From positions 1,302,001 through 1,366,000 of the forward strand of contig CP017948.1 of NCBI GenBank assembly GCA_002838185.1: a stretch of DNA of 64,000 nucleotides, given 5' to 3'. Source of the DNA: Tenericutes bacterium MO-XQ (GTDB lineage Bacteria; Bacillota_I; Bacilli_A; Acholeplasmatales; Acholeplasmataceae). Position numbers and translations under genes: made by a program. The notes under the pieces are model-generated. The model was not told the origin of the DNA and did not search any database. It saw only the letters and a program-made list of their open reading frames with translations. Each line of letters begins with the position of its first letter. Position 1 is the stretch's first letter. Positions 1 to 9,604 of this stretch are shown here, one piece after another.

Positions 1-2644
1 CATATGGAATTTGATAAGACTTTAATGTACCTAATAAAAATGTGTTGAATTTAGGATCTAAGAAGGTTTGTTTGGAAATAGGAATGGTTATTTTTATAAG
101 TCTTTGTGTTTGTTTTTCTAAACTCACTAAAAACTGACAAACTTGTTCGATATGAAAATGCTCTAAATCAACAAGACGATTTCTTTTTTCAGCAACTTTT
201 ATTAAATATTTCCCATCGATTGCTAGATTGGTTAATATAATCTCACTTTCGTATTGCCATACAAGATTTTTCTCAATATCAATCATTTGGTTAAAGATAA
301 GTCCAATATTTTTGGTTTCAATAGCAACATTTAGATGATCAATGACTTGTTGTTCAAATAATTCATCTTCGTAATCACGATAAACAAAATATCTAAATTT
401 CTCATCATCTTCTCTTTTCGCCTTTTCTAAGGCTATATCTAAAAACTTATATAATTTTTCATGGTCTTTTTCAACTGTAACTACGGGATATCTGATGACA
501 CCCATACTCACATTGAACTTCTCATAATTTAAAACTTTAGATGTATAATTTTCAAGATGTTTTAAATAATCTTTGATGATTTTTGTGGTTGCTCTAATAT
601 CATTAAATGGAACAACTACAAAAAGTTGATTGAAATCAAAACGATATGTATGACCTTCATTAAAGAATTTTTTAGTCACTTGTGCAAATTCTTTAAAGAA
701 TTTTGTCATCATGTCGGTACCATAAATATGTTTTAATCTATGATCAAGTTCAATTAAACATAAACTTACCTTATCTTCTAAGAACTCTTGTATATTTTGA
801 TTGAGTGCAAATAAGTTTTCAATATTCGTTTCTTGATCAATTGTTGCTTGGTCAACAAGTGCTTTCGTTTCTTTGATTTCGTTTGTTTGATCAAAAAACA
901 AACTCATGATAATCACTTCATCTCTAACTTTGATACTATAAAGTTTTTCTAAAATATGTTTACCTTGATATGTATATACAATATGTTTTTCTTCATTTGG
1001 ATGTACAAACAAATATGAGATAATATCTTTATATGGATTGACAAACTCATATGAGAGATCTCTTAAAAAGAGTTCCAAATGGTAATGTTCTTCAATGTCA
1101 AACAATGACATTGCTGACTGGTTATATGTTGATCTTGATTCTGAAAGCTCTCTGTAATTAATAATTGGTGAGTTTAAAACATGTTTATAAAATGCATTTT
1201 CTTGTTTAAGTTGTTTAATGCGTTTTTCATCTACTAATCTTGTATAAAGAATCGCACTAACTAGTTTATATAGATCATAGTAGGTTGCTGGATCTTTAAT
1301 ATCCTCTTCTAAATGAATGATGAAAACGCCTATATCAAATATCGGAAATGCATAGATAAAAGTTACATCTTCTTCATACTCTTTTTGTGTAATAATATTT
1401 TTTGTCCATTTAATTGTTTTTGTGTGCTCATATACTTCATCCCCAGTGTATAAAACGTGCTCACAAAGTGTATCTAATGTTTCTTGTTTTGTAATATGTT
1501 TATCGTATAAACGTTCTTTTTTATAATGATAAAAATTAGGATTTTCACCTTCTAAATAAACAGCATACTCTTTTGAAGTTACGTATTGATCTAAATGCAT
1601 GAAAAATAATCTGAAAAACTCTCTTAATTTAAGTTTTTCATCTATCATATGTGCATATTGAATCAAATCAAAACTCATCTCTAAATACTTAAGAATTTGA
1701 GTAGATTGAGGTTTGCTCGATTCCTTTTTTTCAATAATAACAATATCTTTTTCTTTATCATCTTTTTGTTTTGAATCTGTTTTAACTTTTTTATCAATGC
1801 TTTTATTTATTTTCTTTAACTTAGTCTGATATAAATCCAATGATAACTTATTATCTAATTGTTTGTATAAGTAAATAATAAGTTCATAAGCTTTAAGTCT
1901 ATACTGATCACTTTGCTCATCAATGAAACTTTCATATTCAGCTTCTAGTATTGATGCTTTATGGTAATCTTTTAATTTTATATATATTTCTAATAATTTT
2001 AAAACAATTTCTAAGTCCTGTGGTTGTTTTTTATGTGCATCAAATGCTTTGTTCTTAGCTTCTTCTAATTGGTTTAATTCAATTAATAAACTTAGTTCAT
2101 CAATAAAATACTTGCTTTTTAAATCGTAATTATACAAATCATTTAATGTATTAAGTGCCATTTGATATTGATGATCACTTTGATAAATAACAAATATCTC
2201 TTCTAAACAAAATATTTTGACTTCATCAGGAATCATATCTTTCATGATTTTTAAAAGATCATCTAGATAAGGTTCATTCAAAGCTTTTTTAAGTTCAACA
2301 TCATCTAATAACCCCAAATATTGTTTAATAACTGGTAAAACTTCTTTACGCTCTTGGATATATTTTTTTGCTTCATCCAAATGATTTAAATGAATTGTTG
2401 CATCAATCATGTGTTTTAATATTTTTTCATGATATAGTGTCTCAGTTTGTGTTTTTATTTCATTTAGTACAGCTTTAGCTTCTTCATAGACAATGTCAAA
2501 AAGAGATAGCTCATTTGCAATCTCAAAATAATAGTTATATGCTGCTTGATAATCAAGATGCGATAAAGATTGATTTAAAAAATCTTTGATTATCGATAAG
2601 CTATGAGGTTGTTTTGGAAGCTTTAATACATCGTTTAAACGCAC
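1..2644 (-). CDS. Partial TPR-like protein with degenerate GGDEF and EAL domains
   Basis: The reading frame is open from a GTG at 2644 to the left edge, so the C-terminus is missing (about 881 codons visible). The first ~260 residues are helical and TPR-like, followed by a charged Lys-rich linker, then a GAF-like region around residues 300-480. A cyclase-like domain follows in which the signature is replaced by FDFNQLFVV, so the GG(D/E)EF catalytic residues are absent. The last part resembles an EAL phosphodiesterase (IDGKYLIKVAEKRNRLVDLE), but the EAL triad reads ESE. The start lies 4 bp after the stop of the kinase gene at 2649, so it is the last gene of the rdgB operon. I infer an inactive sensor or scaffold rather than a c-di-GMP enzyme. 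The domain calls rest on pattern recall. Confidence 0.7.
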   Translation of the reverse strand, partial: MRLNDVLKLPKQPHSLSIIKDFLNQSLSHLDYQAAYNYYFEIANELSLFDIVYEEAKAVLNEIKTQTETLYHEKILKHMIDATIHLNHLDEAKKYIQERKEVLPVIKQYLGLLDDVELKKALNEPYLDDLLKIMKDMIPDEVKIFCLEEIFVIYQSDHQYQMALNTLNDLYNYDLKSKYFIDELSLLIELNQLEEAKNKAFDAHKKQPQDLEIVLKLLEIYIKLKDYHKASILEAEYESFIDEQSDQYRLKAYELIIYLYKQLDNKLSLDLYQTKLKKINKSIDKKVKTDSKQKDDKEKDIVIIEKKESSKPQSTQILKYLEMSFDLIQYAHMIDEKLKLREFFRLFFMHLDQYVTSKEYAVYLEGENPNFYHYKKERLYDKHITKQETLDTLCEHVLYTGDEVYEHTKTIKWTKNIITQKEYEEDVTFIYAFPIFDIGVFIIHLEEDIKDPATYYDLYKLVSAILYTRLVDEKRIKQLKQENAFYKHVLNSPIINYRELSESRSTYNQSAMSLFDIEEHYHLELFLRDLSYEFVNPYKDIISYLFVHPNEEKHIVYTYQGKHILEKLYSIKVRDEVIIMSLFFDQTNEIKETKALVDQATIDQETNIENLFALNQNIQEFLEDKVSLCLIELDHRLKHIYGTDMMTKFFKEFAQVTKKFFNEGHTYRFDFNQLFVVVPFNDIRATTKIIKDYLKHLENYTSKVLNYEKFNVSMGVIRYPVVTVEKDHEKLYKFLDIALEKAKREDDEKFRYFVYRDYEDELFEQQVIDHLNVAIETKNIGLIFNQMIDIEKNLVWQYESEIILTNLAIDGKYLIKVAEKRNRLVDLEHFHIEQVCQFLVSLEKQTQRLIKITIPISKQTFLDPKFNTFLLGTLKSYQIPY

Positions 2645-2648
2645 TTTA

Positions 2649-3524
2649 TCATCCCTTTATAATTTCTGTATATAGTGTATTGGCTAAATTTAAATATTTT
2701 TCAGCAAGTGCTTCAAAGTCAAAATGAAGTACTTCTGATAAACCAATCATTGCTTTTCTTGTTGCAACTTGATGCCATTGTAGCGCTTGAAACATCCGAT
2801 AAAATCTAACCATATCTTGTTCTTTTTTGGTTGCTTTTTTCTCTAAATAAACATCTAAAAGTTCTAATGCATCTTCAAATTTCACATTACCAAAACTAGC
2901 TATGTCATAGTAAAATTCATTTGAACCAGCATACTCCCAATCAAGTAAATATATTTGATCTTTACCAATAACGATATTTGATCTTTGTGCATCATTATGG
3001 CAGAAGACTTTAGGCATGCCTAACCTTTCGTTTAAATACATATCCACCCATTTTTTCTTCAAATCTAGATATAATTCAGATCTTTTTTCTGTATATGTCT
3101 CATAAAGCTCTAAACGCTCTAATAAGCCATAATCCGATGCTGGTTCTATACCTGAATGATGTAGTTTTTTAAGCATTGCTGCAACATCTTTTAAATATGG
3201 ATGATAATCAACAGTTGATAATACTGTACCCTCTACAAACTTTGCTGCTTTCTCGCCAGTTGACTCATCAAAATATACTGTCTCATTATTTAGGTTTAGT
3301 GGTTCAACGCGTTTGATATTTTCAAATTCTAAATGTCTATTGACAAATAAATTCCCATCCTTACCAATCACGCGGTATGTATATAGTTCATGGTCAATTT
3401 CAATGACATAAGTTAAATGACTCATTCCTCCGAGCAACCGATGTTTAATAATGACTTTATCTTTTGAAACATTAAATGCTTGTGCTGCTCTCTCTTGTAT
3501 TAAATCTACATGTTCATCTCTCAT
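2649..3524 (-). CDS. Choline/ethanolamine kinase-like phosphotransferase (LicA-like)
   Basis: A 291-residue protein of the aminoglycoside/choline kinase fold. The Brenner motif FCHNDAQRSNIVI near residue 175 holds the catalytic Asp and the metal-binding Asn. LLDWEYAG about 20 residues later supplies the Mg-binding Asp. LLGGMSHLTY near the N-terminus is the nucleotide loop. Family members phosphorylate choline or ethanolamine with ATP for phospholipid or glycolipid head groups, which fits a membrane-centred mollicute; the actual substrate is not visible. It overlaps the phosphodiesterase gene by 4 bp (ATGA), which implies translational coupling. It ends in TGA, supporting use of the standard genetic code. 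Length is normal for LicA-type kinases. Confidence 0.82.
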   Translation of the reverse strand: MRDEHVDLIQERAAQAFNVSKDKVIIKHRLLGGMSHLTYVIEIDHELYTYRVIGKDGNLFVNRHLEFENIKRVEPLNLNNETVYFDESTGEKAAKFVEGTVLSTVDYHPYLKDVAAMLKKLHHSGIEPASDYGLLERLELYETYTEKRSELYLDLKKKWVDMYLNERLGMPKVFCHNDAQRSNIVIGKDQIYLLDWEYAGSNEFYYDIASFGNVKFEDALELLDVYLEKKATKKEQDMVRFYRMFQALQWHQVATRKAMIGLSEVLHFDFEALAEKYLNLANTLYTEIIKG

Positions 3525-3961
3525 AGTTCATAAAATGTGACTCGACCCTCATCATAAATTGCATAGCTTTTATGATAGTCACCTAACGCTCCTGGATTCA
3601 ATATAGTTATTTGTGAGTCTTGATTTAAATATCGTTCATGGGTATGGCCAAATATAACCATATCCACTTCTTGTAATTGAGCTTTAATCATAAGTCGATC
3701 TAACCCAAACTTAACATGTTCTTTGTGTCCATGTGTTAATAGTATTTTTAAATTGTCTAACTCAAATATTCTTTCATAAGGTTCTTTTGAGAAAAAATCA
3801 TTGTTTCCTTTTACAGTAATGATATGGTATTTTTCATATATATGATAATCAAGACACATATCACCCGCATTGATATGATAATCAATATCTCTATGTTTGT
3901 GCATGACTTCTTCTAGTCGTTCTTTAGACCCATGAACATCACTTGTGATTAATAATTTCAA
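3521..3961 (-). CDS. YfcE/MJ0936-type metallophosphodiesterase
   Basis: A 146-residue calcineurin-fold phosphoesterase. Metal ligands are visible in order: DVHG near residue 8, GDMCLD near 33, GNND near 52, THGH near 77 and GHTH near 105. Relatives in this small family (YfcE, B. subtilis YsnB) cleave phosphodiester model substrates; the physiological substrate is unsettled. It overlaps rdgB by 23 bp and the kinase gene by 4 bp. The rdgB-phosphodiesterase pairing is a known Firmicute arrangement (ysnA-ysnB). It is probably cytosolic, since no signal peptide is seen. Confidence 0.85.
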   Translation of the reverse strand: MKLLITSDVHGSKERLEEVMHKHRDIDYHINAGDMCLDYHIYEKYHIITVKGNNDFFSKEPYERIFELDNLKILLTHGHKEHVKFGLDRLMIKAQLQEVDMVIFGHTHERYLNQDSQITILNPGALGDYHKSYAIYDEGRVTFYEL

Positions 3962-4535
3962 AAAGATCCTCCTTTACTTTTTTAAGAGCTTGACCTCGAT
4001 GTGATATTTCATTTTTTAGTTTAGGGTCTAGCTCAGAAAATGTTTGATCATATCCATTAGGATAAAAGACAGAATCATATCCAAATGCATCAATCTTCTT
4101 TATCTCATGACCAATCGTTCCATGAACTTCACCTTCATAAACTTTATATGTGCAATCAGGAAAATAAATCACGATAGCTGCAAAAAAGTAAGCGTGTCTA
4201 TCCTTAACATCTTTTAATGCATTTAAAAGCTTGATGTTATTATCATAATCATTACCATTTGCATATCGTTTTGAGTGAACTCCTGGTTTGCCACCTAGAG
4301 CATTGACACATATGCCTGAATCATCAGATATTGCTGGTATATGATACTTTTTAGAGAAATATTTTGCCTTAATAAGTGCGTTTTTTACAAATGTTAATTC
4401 AGTTTCTTCTACTTCATCTTGATCATTTAAATCTTTTAAGGTAATAAGTGATATTTGTGTATCTTTAATGATGGCTCTAAATTCTTTGATTTTATGCTCA
4501 TTTTGGCTAGCTAATAAAATTTTAATGTCAGTCAC
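3939..4535 (-). CDS. rdgB: dITP/XTP pyrophosphatase (HAM1 family)
   Basis: A 198-residue inosine triphosphate pyrophosphatase-like protein that removes non-canonical purine nucleotides (dITP, XTP) from the pool by hydrolysis to monophosphate and pyrophosphate. The N-terminal ILLASQNEHKIKEF corresponds to the family's A(T/S)xNxxKxxEF substrate loop. SDDSGICVNALGGKPGVHSKRYA contains the catalytic and metal-binding acidic residues (given here as the family motif around residue 70). FGYDSVFYP and SHRGQAL near the C-terminus are also typical. It is the first gene of the four-gene minus-strand operon rdgB, phosphodiesterase, kinase, GGDEF/EAL-like. Confidence 0.93.
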   Translation of the reverse strand: MTDIKILLASQNEHKIKEFRAIIKDTQISLITLKDLNDQDEVEETELTFVKNALIKAKYFSKKYHIPAISDDSGICVNALGGKPGVHSKRYANGNDYDNNIKLLNALKDVKDRHAYFFAAIVIYFPDCTYKVYEGEVHGTIGHEIKKIDAFGYDSVFYPNGYDQTFSELDPKLKNEISHRGQALKKVKEDLFEIINHK

Positions 4536-4632
4536 CCCTACATATATATCTTTATTACCATATTATCACATTTTTTATCTTAAATGTATGAAATAGGGCC
4601 ATTTTAAGTTATAATGATTTTGGGTGAAGAAA

Positions 4633-5799
4633 ATGGACAATAACAAAGATATTATCGAATTTGAAGATTTATTCAAAGAAGAAATTAAAAAAAGAAACGA
4701 ACCTCCAAAACCAGAGAACATCATGAAGTATATTCAAACCTTGATCACTTATGTGGTTATCATGTTTTTCCTGGGTGGTGTTATTTTTTTATTGGTGCAA
4801 AGCATTCCAGATGCAAACAAAACGTATACAAAAGATGAGTTAATTATGGAGTATATTGCATCAGACATTTCTGGAGTTGCGCTTATGACGCCTACTATGT
4901 TTGATCTTTATGATCAAAACTATGCTGGCTACGTAGATTCATTATACTCATATCAGGGATATGAAATAGTTTATAACACATCAAATCCTTATATAAGTGA
5001 TCTACTGCTTATCACAGATAACCAAGGAAATATTATTGGATTTAATGATCAAATTTTCTTAAGTATTTATGATGGTTCTGCAAATCAAAGAGAGTTTTGG
5101 GATCAAGCATCAACATTAGAAATCATTAGATATCAGCATAACGAGCAAACGCTCCCTAACTTTATATTTACAACGGATATCGAAATGATTGAAAATGAAG
5201 CAACTGGTGTAACACCGTTTTACAGTGCTTTATATCAATTTGTTTTATACGCAATACTACTAGCTGCTATACTTATTTTCATGAAAAATGATGTCGTTTA
5301 TGATTTCAATCAGTTTAAGACAATGAAAAGTCAATGGTTTATCATACTTGTTACAGGATATTTATATGTCATATTAGCAAACTATATATCAAGTTTCTTA
5401 TCAATGGCTTTAAGTAATGCACTTAGCATACCTGTTTCAGAATCGGTAAATCAAATGACAATCGTAAGAATGCTCAATTCAAATGGTATTGTATTTATCG
5501 TATTATCTGCAGTATTAATTGGACCAATTGTTGAAGAACTTGTGTTTAGAAAATCAATTTTTGGATTAATTAAAAACAATACAATAGCAATTTTAGTATC
5601 ATCCATCATCTTTGGTGCAATCCATTTAACAGCTGAAGCATCTTTTGCTGAAGCATTGATTAATGGTATTAGTTATTTTGCAATGGGTCTTGTTTTCGGA
5701 TTTATCTATATCAAAAATCAACGAAATATTATGGCTCCTATAGCAGTCCATATCTTAGTCAATTTAATTAGTGTTGTAGGCTCTATATTGTTTTTCTAA
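4633..5799 (+). CDS. CPBP-family intramembrane metalloprotease
   Basis: About 388 residues with several hydrophobic segments: one near residue 40, then a cluster from about 200 to the end. The C-terminal half has the three CPBP (Abi/CAAX-protease-like) motifs: EELVFRK with the catalytic Glu pair and Arg, FGAIHL with a metal-ligand His, and HILVN. The N-terminal extracytoplasmic region between the first and second membrane segments is not recognised. The frame opens with GTG at 4624, but GGGTGA there looks like the ribosome binding site for the ATG at 4633 (5-6 nt spacing), so I chose 4633. A TATAAT lies at 4610-4615. It is a single plus-strand gene, divergent from rdgB and convergent with the ankyrin gene. 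Confidence 0.85.
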   Translation: MDNNKDIIEFEDLFKEEIKKRNEPPKPENIMKYIQTLITYVVIMFFLGGVIFLLVQSIPDANKTYTKDELIMEYIASDISGVALMTPTMFDLYDQNYAGYVDSLYSYQGYEIVYNTSNPYISDLLLITDNQGNIIGFNDQIFLSIYDGSANQREFWDQASTLEIIRYQHNEQTLPNFIFTTDIEMIENEATGVTPFYSALYQFVLYAILLAAILIFMKNDVVYDFNQFKTMKSQWFIILVTGYLYVILANYISSFLSMALSNALSIPVSESVNQMTIVRMLNSNGIVFIVLSAVLIGPIVEELVFRKSIFGLIKNNTIAILVSSIIFGAIHLTAEASFAEALINGISYFAMGLVFGFIYIKNQRNIMAPIAVHILVNLISVVGSILFF

Positions 5800-5811
5800 T
5801 TTAATCAAAAT

Positions 5812-5840
5812 AAAAAATCCAGTTTTCACTGGATTTTTTT
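5812..5840. terminator. Bidirectional rho-independent terminator
   Basis: An 11-bp stem (AAAAATCCAGT / ACTGGATTTTT) with a TTTC loop, flanked by A and T runs on both sides. It lies between the converging CPBP and ankyrin genes and can serve both. Confidence 0.85.
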
Positions 5841-5845
5841 GTTGT

Positions 5846-6799
5846 CTATATTTCAATTTCTTTAAGTAATCCCACAAATAAATTTAAATGATATTCTTTT
5901 GCATAATCTAAAGCTGTTTTATTAAGTCGATCCTTTTTCATTGGAACTCTACTATCAATAAGTTTTCTTAAATGTAGATGATCTCGATTTAATACTGCAA
6001 TAGATAATGCTTGTTTTTCTTTTAATCTTTCATACTTAGGTGATTGCATATAATCACTTAAATAGCTTAATATATCTTTCTTATCAAAAATCATGGCAGT
6101 ATCAATTGGTGTCTCATATCTTCTGTTTTTAATATCAAGATAAGCATCACTTGCAAGCAACAATCTAACAGTTTCGATTGTACCAAATCTAACAGCATTA
6201 AAAATCGGTGTTTCAAAATGATCATTTAAAGCATTAGGGTTTAAGTTTTGATTGAGCAACATATCTATCATGATGACATTATTTGTCTTTGTTGCATAAT
6301 GAAGTAATGTATTATTATATATATCTTTTAAATAGTAGTTTTGTTTACTTTGTTTAAGAATGTAATCAATGACTTCGTGCTTTCCACCTAATATCGCATA
6401 ATGCACAGGATATTTGTCTTCTTGTGTTTTTTTATTTAAATATGCACCTGATTCTATAAGTAGCCGAATAACGTCTAAATCGCCTTTAAAACACGCTAAA
6501 TGGATAGGTAGTTCACCTACTCTATTTTCAATGTTAACTTGAGCAAATTTAGCAATAAGGAGTTTTGCGATTTGTAACTTACCTTTTCTTGCAGCATCAA
6601 AAAGTGGGGTTTCTCCGTGCTGATCTATCATGTTGACGTTGATATCCATGCTTAAAAGATAATGAATAACATCCATCGCACTTCCTGTTACAGCATAATG
6701 CAACAAGCTTTTTTTCTTTTCATCAATCATTTCTAAATGAGTCATATTAAGTTTTACATAATCCAAATCATTTTGAGCAGCCTTTATAAAAACGTTCAT
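5846..6799 (-). CDS. Ankyrin-repeat protein
   Basis: A 317-residue protein made almost entirely of ankyrin repeats of about 33 residues. Repeated patterns such as GETPLFDAARKGKLQIAKLL, GELPIHLACFKGDLDVIRLL and HFETPIFNAVRFGTIETVRLL mark roughly seven or eight units. There is no signal peptide or membrane segment, so it is probably cytosolic. Ankyrin repeats bind proteins; no partner is evident. It is transcribed alone, with a terminator on its 3' side shared with the CPBP gene and the hup terminator about 60 bp upstream of its start. Confidence 0.85.
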   Translation of the reverse strand: MNVFIKAAQNDLDYVKLNMTHLEMIDEKKKSLLHYAVTGSAMDVIHYLLSMDINVNMIDQHGETPLFDAARKGKLQIAKLLIAKFAQVNIENRVGELPIHLACFKGDLDVIRLLIESGAYLNKKTQEDKYPVHYAILGGKHEVIDYILKQSKQNYYLKDIYNNTLLHYATKTNNVIMIDMLLNQNLNPNALNDHFETPIFNAVRFGTIETVRLLLASDAYLDIKNRRYETPIDTAMIFDKKDILSYLSDYMQSPKYERLKEKQALSIAVLNRDHLHLRKLIDSRVPMKKDRLNKTALDYAKEYHLNLFVGLLKEIEI

Positions 6800-6860
6800 G
6801 AAATCACCACCTTCTACCCTTATTTTAACCTAAAATCTAAAAATTCTTACATTTTTCTTA

Positions 6861-6897
6861 AAAAAAATGTCTACCTCATCGGTAGACAATCTTTTTT
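6861..6897 (-). terminator. Terminator of hup
   Basis: Stem GTCTACC / GGTAGAC (6869-6875 with 6881-6887) and a 5-nt loop. On the minus strand it is followed by a run of T residues, directly downstream of the hup stop. Confidence 0.85.
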
Positions 6898-6903
6898 TAT
6901 CTC

Positions 6904-7179
6904 TTATTTAACTGCTTCTTTTAATAGTTTTCCTGCTCTAAACGCTGGAGATTTTTGTGCAGGAACAGTAATTAATTCACCTGTACGTGGGTTCTTACCA
7001 GTTCTTTGAGCACGATTTCTAACTTCAAATGTACCAAAACCTGTAACAACAACTTTTTCCCCTCTTCTACCTAAAGTTTCAGCAACTGTATCAGTAAAAG
7101 CTTTCAATACTTCTTCTGCAACTTTTTGAGTCACATCTGCTCTGTTAGCAATAACAGAAATCAATTCAGTCTTATTCAT
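6904..7179 (-). CDS. hup: HU-family DNA-binding protein
   Basis: A 91-residue HU protein, the standard length. It bends and compacts DNA as a dimer. It has the N-terminal MNKTELISVIA helix, VTGFGTFEVRNRA in the body, and the DNA-intercalating arm GKNPRTGELITVPA with the conserved Pro. The ribosome binding site AGGAGG lies just before the ATG. It has its own promoter (7206-7234) and terminator, although it sits next to gpsA as in Bacillus. In a mollicute with few nucleoid proteins it is probably the main chromosome-organising protein. Confidence 0.96.
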   Translation of the reverse strand: MNKTELISVIANRADVTQKVAEEVLKAFTDTVAETLGRRGEKVVVTGFGTFEVRNRAQRTGKNPRTGELITVPAQKSPAFRAGKLLKEAVK

Positions 7180-7205
7180 TTAATTACCTCCTATAAATTG
7201 TCTTT

Positions 7206-7234
7206 ATTTTATCAAAAAAATTAGGATTTTGCAA
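7206..7234 (-). promoter_or_regulatory. Sigma-A-type promoter of hup
   Basis: On the minus strand TTGCAA (7229-7234) is followed by a 17-bp spacer and TAAAAT (7206-7211). It lies about 30 bp upstream of the hup start. Confidence 0.75.
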
Positions 7235-7283
7235 ACTTTTACTCTTAATATCGATTATTTTTTCGCTTTATAAGGCATTTTTA

Positions 7284-8279
7284 CTAAAAATCCTCTGATT
7301 TTAAGTCTCTTGAGAGTAATTTTTCTAATCCTTTGGCTACTGGTAAATCATTAAAAATGATATCATATGCAGTATTTATCATTGGTAAATCTACGTTATA
7401 TTTGTTAGATAAGCCATGCATCGCTTCTATCGTTCTTACACCTTCAATGGTCTGTTTTTGTTCTTTATATACTTCTTCGAGAGGTATACCCAAACCAATT
7501 TTTTTACCAGCGGTAAAATTTCTTGAATGTTCTGATGATGCTGTAACAATTAGATCACCAATTCCAGTTAATCCAAAGGCAGTTTCTTTTTTACCACCCA
7601 TCAGTTCAACTACTCTAACAATTTCAACGATACCTCTTGTGATTACAGCTGCTCTTGCATTTTCTCCTAAACCTAATCCTGTACATGCTCCTGAGATGAC
7701 TGCAATAGCATTTTTAACTGCACCACCAACTTCTGATCCAATAAGATCAGTTGAGGTATAAACTCTTAAGTATGTTTCATTTGAAAATGTTTTTTGGATT
7801 TTTTTAGCAAGCTTTTCATCTGTAGAAGCTGCGACTAACAATGTTAAATGTCTTAATATGACTTCTTCAGCATGAGATGGTCCTGTTAGTGCAACAAAAC
7901 CCTTAAATTTACTTTCTTCTATCTCTTCATCAACAATTTCACTGACTCTTTTTAAAGTTCCTGGTTCAATCCCTTTTGAAACATTAATAAAGACAGATGG
8001 TTTTTTTATGTGTTGATTCAAAGTTTTCAATACATCTCTGATGACTTTTGTTGGTACTGATAATATATAATTATTAGAAAATTCAATTGCTTTTTCTATA
8101 TGTGTAGTTGCACATACTTCTTCAGGTAAATCAGTGTTAAAAAACGGATGTTTTTTATGATTGATCTTATCAACATTTTCTTCTTTAATGTCATAAATAA
8201 TCACTTGATGGCCATTATCGATAAGTACTTGGGCTAATGTTGTTCCCCATGCACCACCACCGATGATTGATAGCTTCAT
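7284..8279 (-). CDS. gpsA: Glycerol-3-phosphate dehydrogenase (NAD(P)+)
   Basis: A 331-residue enzyme that reduces dihydroxyacetone phosphate to sn-glycerol-3-phosphate, the backbone of membrane lipids. The N-terminal GGGAWGTTLAQVL is the dinucleotide-binding Gly-rich loop. GPSHAEEV, the catalytic Lys in EVGGAVKNAIAV, and GIGDLIVTASSEHSRNF are family motifs. It starts 5 bp after the der stop, so it is translated from the same mRNA. The order der-gpsA-hup matches Bacillus (der-gpsA-spoIVA-hbs without the sporulation gene). Confidence 0.96.
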   Translation of the reverse strand: MKLSIIGGGAWGTTLAQVLIDNGHQVIIYDIKEENVDKINHKKHPFFNTDLPEEVCATTHIEKAIEFSNNYILSVPTKVIRDVLKTLNQHIKKPSVFINVSKGIEPGTLKRVSEIVDEEIEESKFKGFVALTGPSHAEEVILRHLTLLVAASTDEKLAKKIQKTFSNETYLRVYTSTDLIGSEVGGAVKNAIAVISGACTGLGLGENARAAVITRGIVEIVRVVELMGGKKETAFGLTGIGDLIVTASSEHSRNFTAGKKIGLGIPLEEVYKEQKQTIEGVRTIEAMHGLSNKYNVDLPMINTAYDIIFNDLPVAKGLEKLLSRDLKSEDF

Positions 8280-8283
8280 TAGT

Positions 8284-9588
8284 CTATGCCTTCTTTCTTA
8301 AGATGAGTTTGATAGGTGTTCCTGTAAAATCAATTGCTTCTCTTAACTGATTTTGTAAATATCGTTCATAAGAAAAATGAACAAAATCAGGGTTATTTAC
8401 AAACATAACAAAGGTAGGAGGTTTAATTGCAACTTGTGTTGCATAATTAAACTGAGCTTTCCCATGATTAAAGATTGGTGTTGGATTCATCGCAACTGCG
8501 TCATGCATAAGATCATTTAATATCGAAGTTTGAACTTCTTTTTGATAATTTTCATATGCATTATTAATAGCTGGGAAGATTGTATGAATTCTATTGTTAT
8601 CTTTTGCAGAAACGAATACAACTTCTGCATAATCAATAAATTTAAATTCTTCTTTAACTGTTTTTTCCATTTTCTTCATGGTTTTTTCATCTTTTAAAAC
8701 AGCATCCCATTTATTCACGACGATGACTACAGCTTTAAATGCATCAGCAACATAACCTGCAACGTGCTTATCTTGTTCGATGATACCTTCTTCACCATCC
8801 ACAACAAGTAATGCTACATCAGATCGATCTAGTGCTGATAATGCTCTTAAAACACTGTATTTATCAGTGTTCTCGTATATTTTTCCACGTTTTTTGATAC
8901 CAGCAGTATCAATAACGACATAATCTCTTCTATCTTTTCTAAACTGAGTATCAATCGCATCTCTGGTTGTTCCAGATATTTCTGATACAATCACTCTTTC
9001 TTCACCCAATATTGCATTGGTTAATGAAGATTTTCCAACATTTGGTCTACCGACCACACAAAAGCGGATGATATTCTCGTCATAAGTTTCTTCTTCCTCT
9101 GTCATATGGGATACGACTTTATCAAGTAAGTCTCCAATACCTATACCATGTTGAGCTGAGGTTGCTATCGGATCAGAGAATCCTAAAGCATAAAACTCAT
9201 AAATGTTTGCTGCTTGATTAATATCATCAATCTTGTTTACTGCTAAAATAACAGGTTTTTCTGTTTTATACAATAATTTTGCAATATAATAATCACTATC
9301 CGTTAACCCGACTTTACCATCAACGACAAAAAGAATCACATCGGCTTCATCCATTGCGATTTGTGCTTGTGCTTTGATTTGGTTTAAAAAAGGAGCATCG
9401 CCAATGTCGATGCCACCTGTGTCAATGACTCTAAAGTTTTTAGTTAACCATTGTGCTCGAGCATATAAACGATCTCTTGTGACACCAGCCACATCATCAG
9501 TAATTGATAATCTTTCACCGATAATTCGATTAAATAAACTCGATTTTCCAACATTTGGACGGCCAACGATTGCTACTTTAAAAGGCAT
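8284..9588 (-). CDS. der: Ribosome biogenesis GTPase Der (EngA)
   Basis: A 434-residue tandem GTPase needed for 50S subunit assembly. The first G domain has [12 protein letters not shown] (P-loop), DTGGI and NKID. The second has [17 protein letters not shown] and NKWD. A KH-like C-terminal domain ending in LILRKK follows. Length is normal. It lies between the S1-protein gene (16 bp gap) and gpsA (5 bp gap) in the cmk-rpsA-der-gpsA operon. Confidence 0.97.
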   Translation of the reverse strand: MPFKVAIVGRPNVGKSSLFNRIIGERLSITDDVAGVTRDRLYARAQWLTKNFRVIDTGGIDIGDAPFLNQIKAQAQIAMDEADVILFVVDGKVGLTDSDYYIAKLLYKTEKPVILAVNKIDDINQAANIYEFYALGFSDPIATSAQHGIGIGDLLDKVVSHMTEEEETYDENIIRFCVVGRPNVGKSSLTNAILGEERVIVSEISGTTRDAIDTQFRKDRRDYVVIDTAGIKKRGKIYENTDKYSVLRALSALDRSDVALLVVDGEEGIIEQDKHVAGYVADAFKAVVIVVNKWDAVLKDEKTMKKMEKTVKEEFKFIDYAEVVFVSAKDNNRIHTIFPAINNAYENYQKEVQTSILNDLMHDAVAMNPTPIFNHGKAQFNYATQVAIKPPTFVMFVNNPDFVHFSYERYLQNQLREAIDFTGTPIKLILRKKA

Positions 9589-9604
9589 AATAAAACCTAC
9601 TTTT

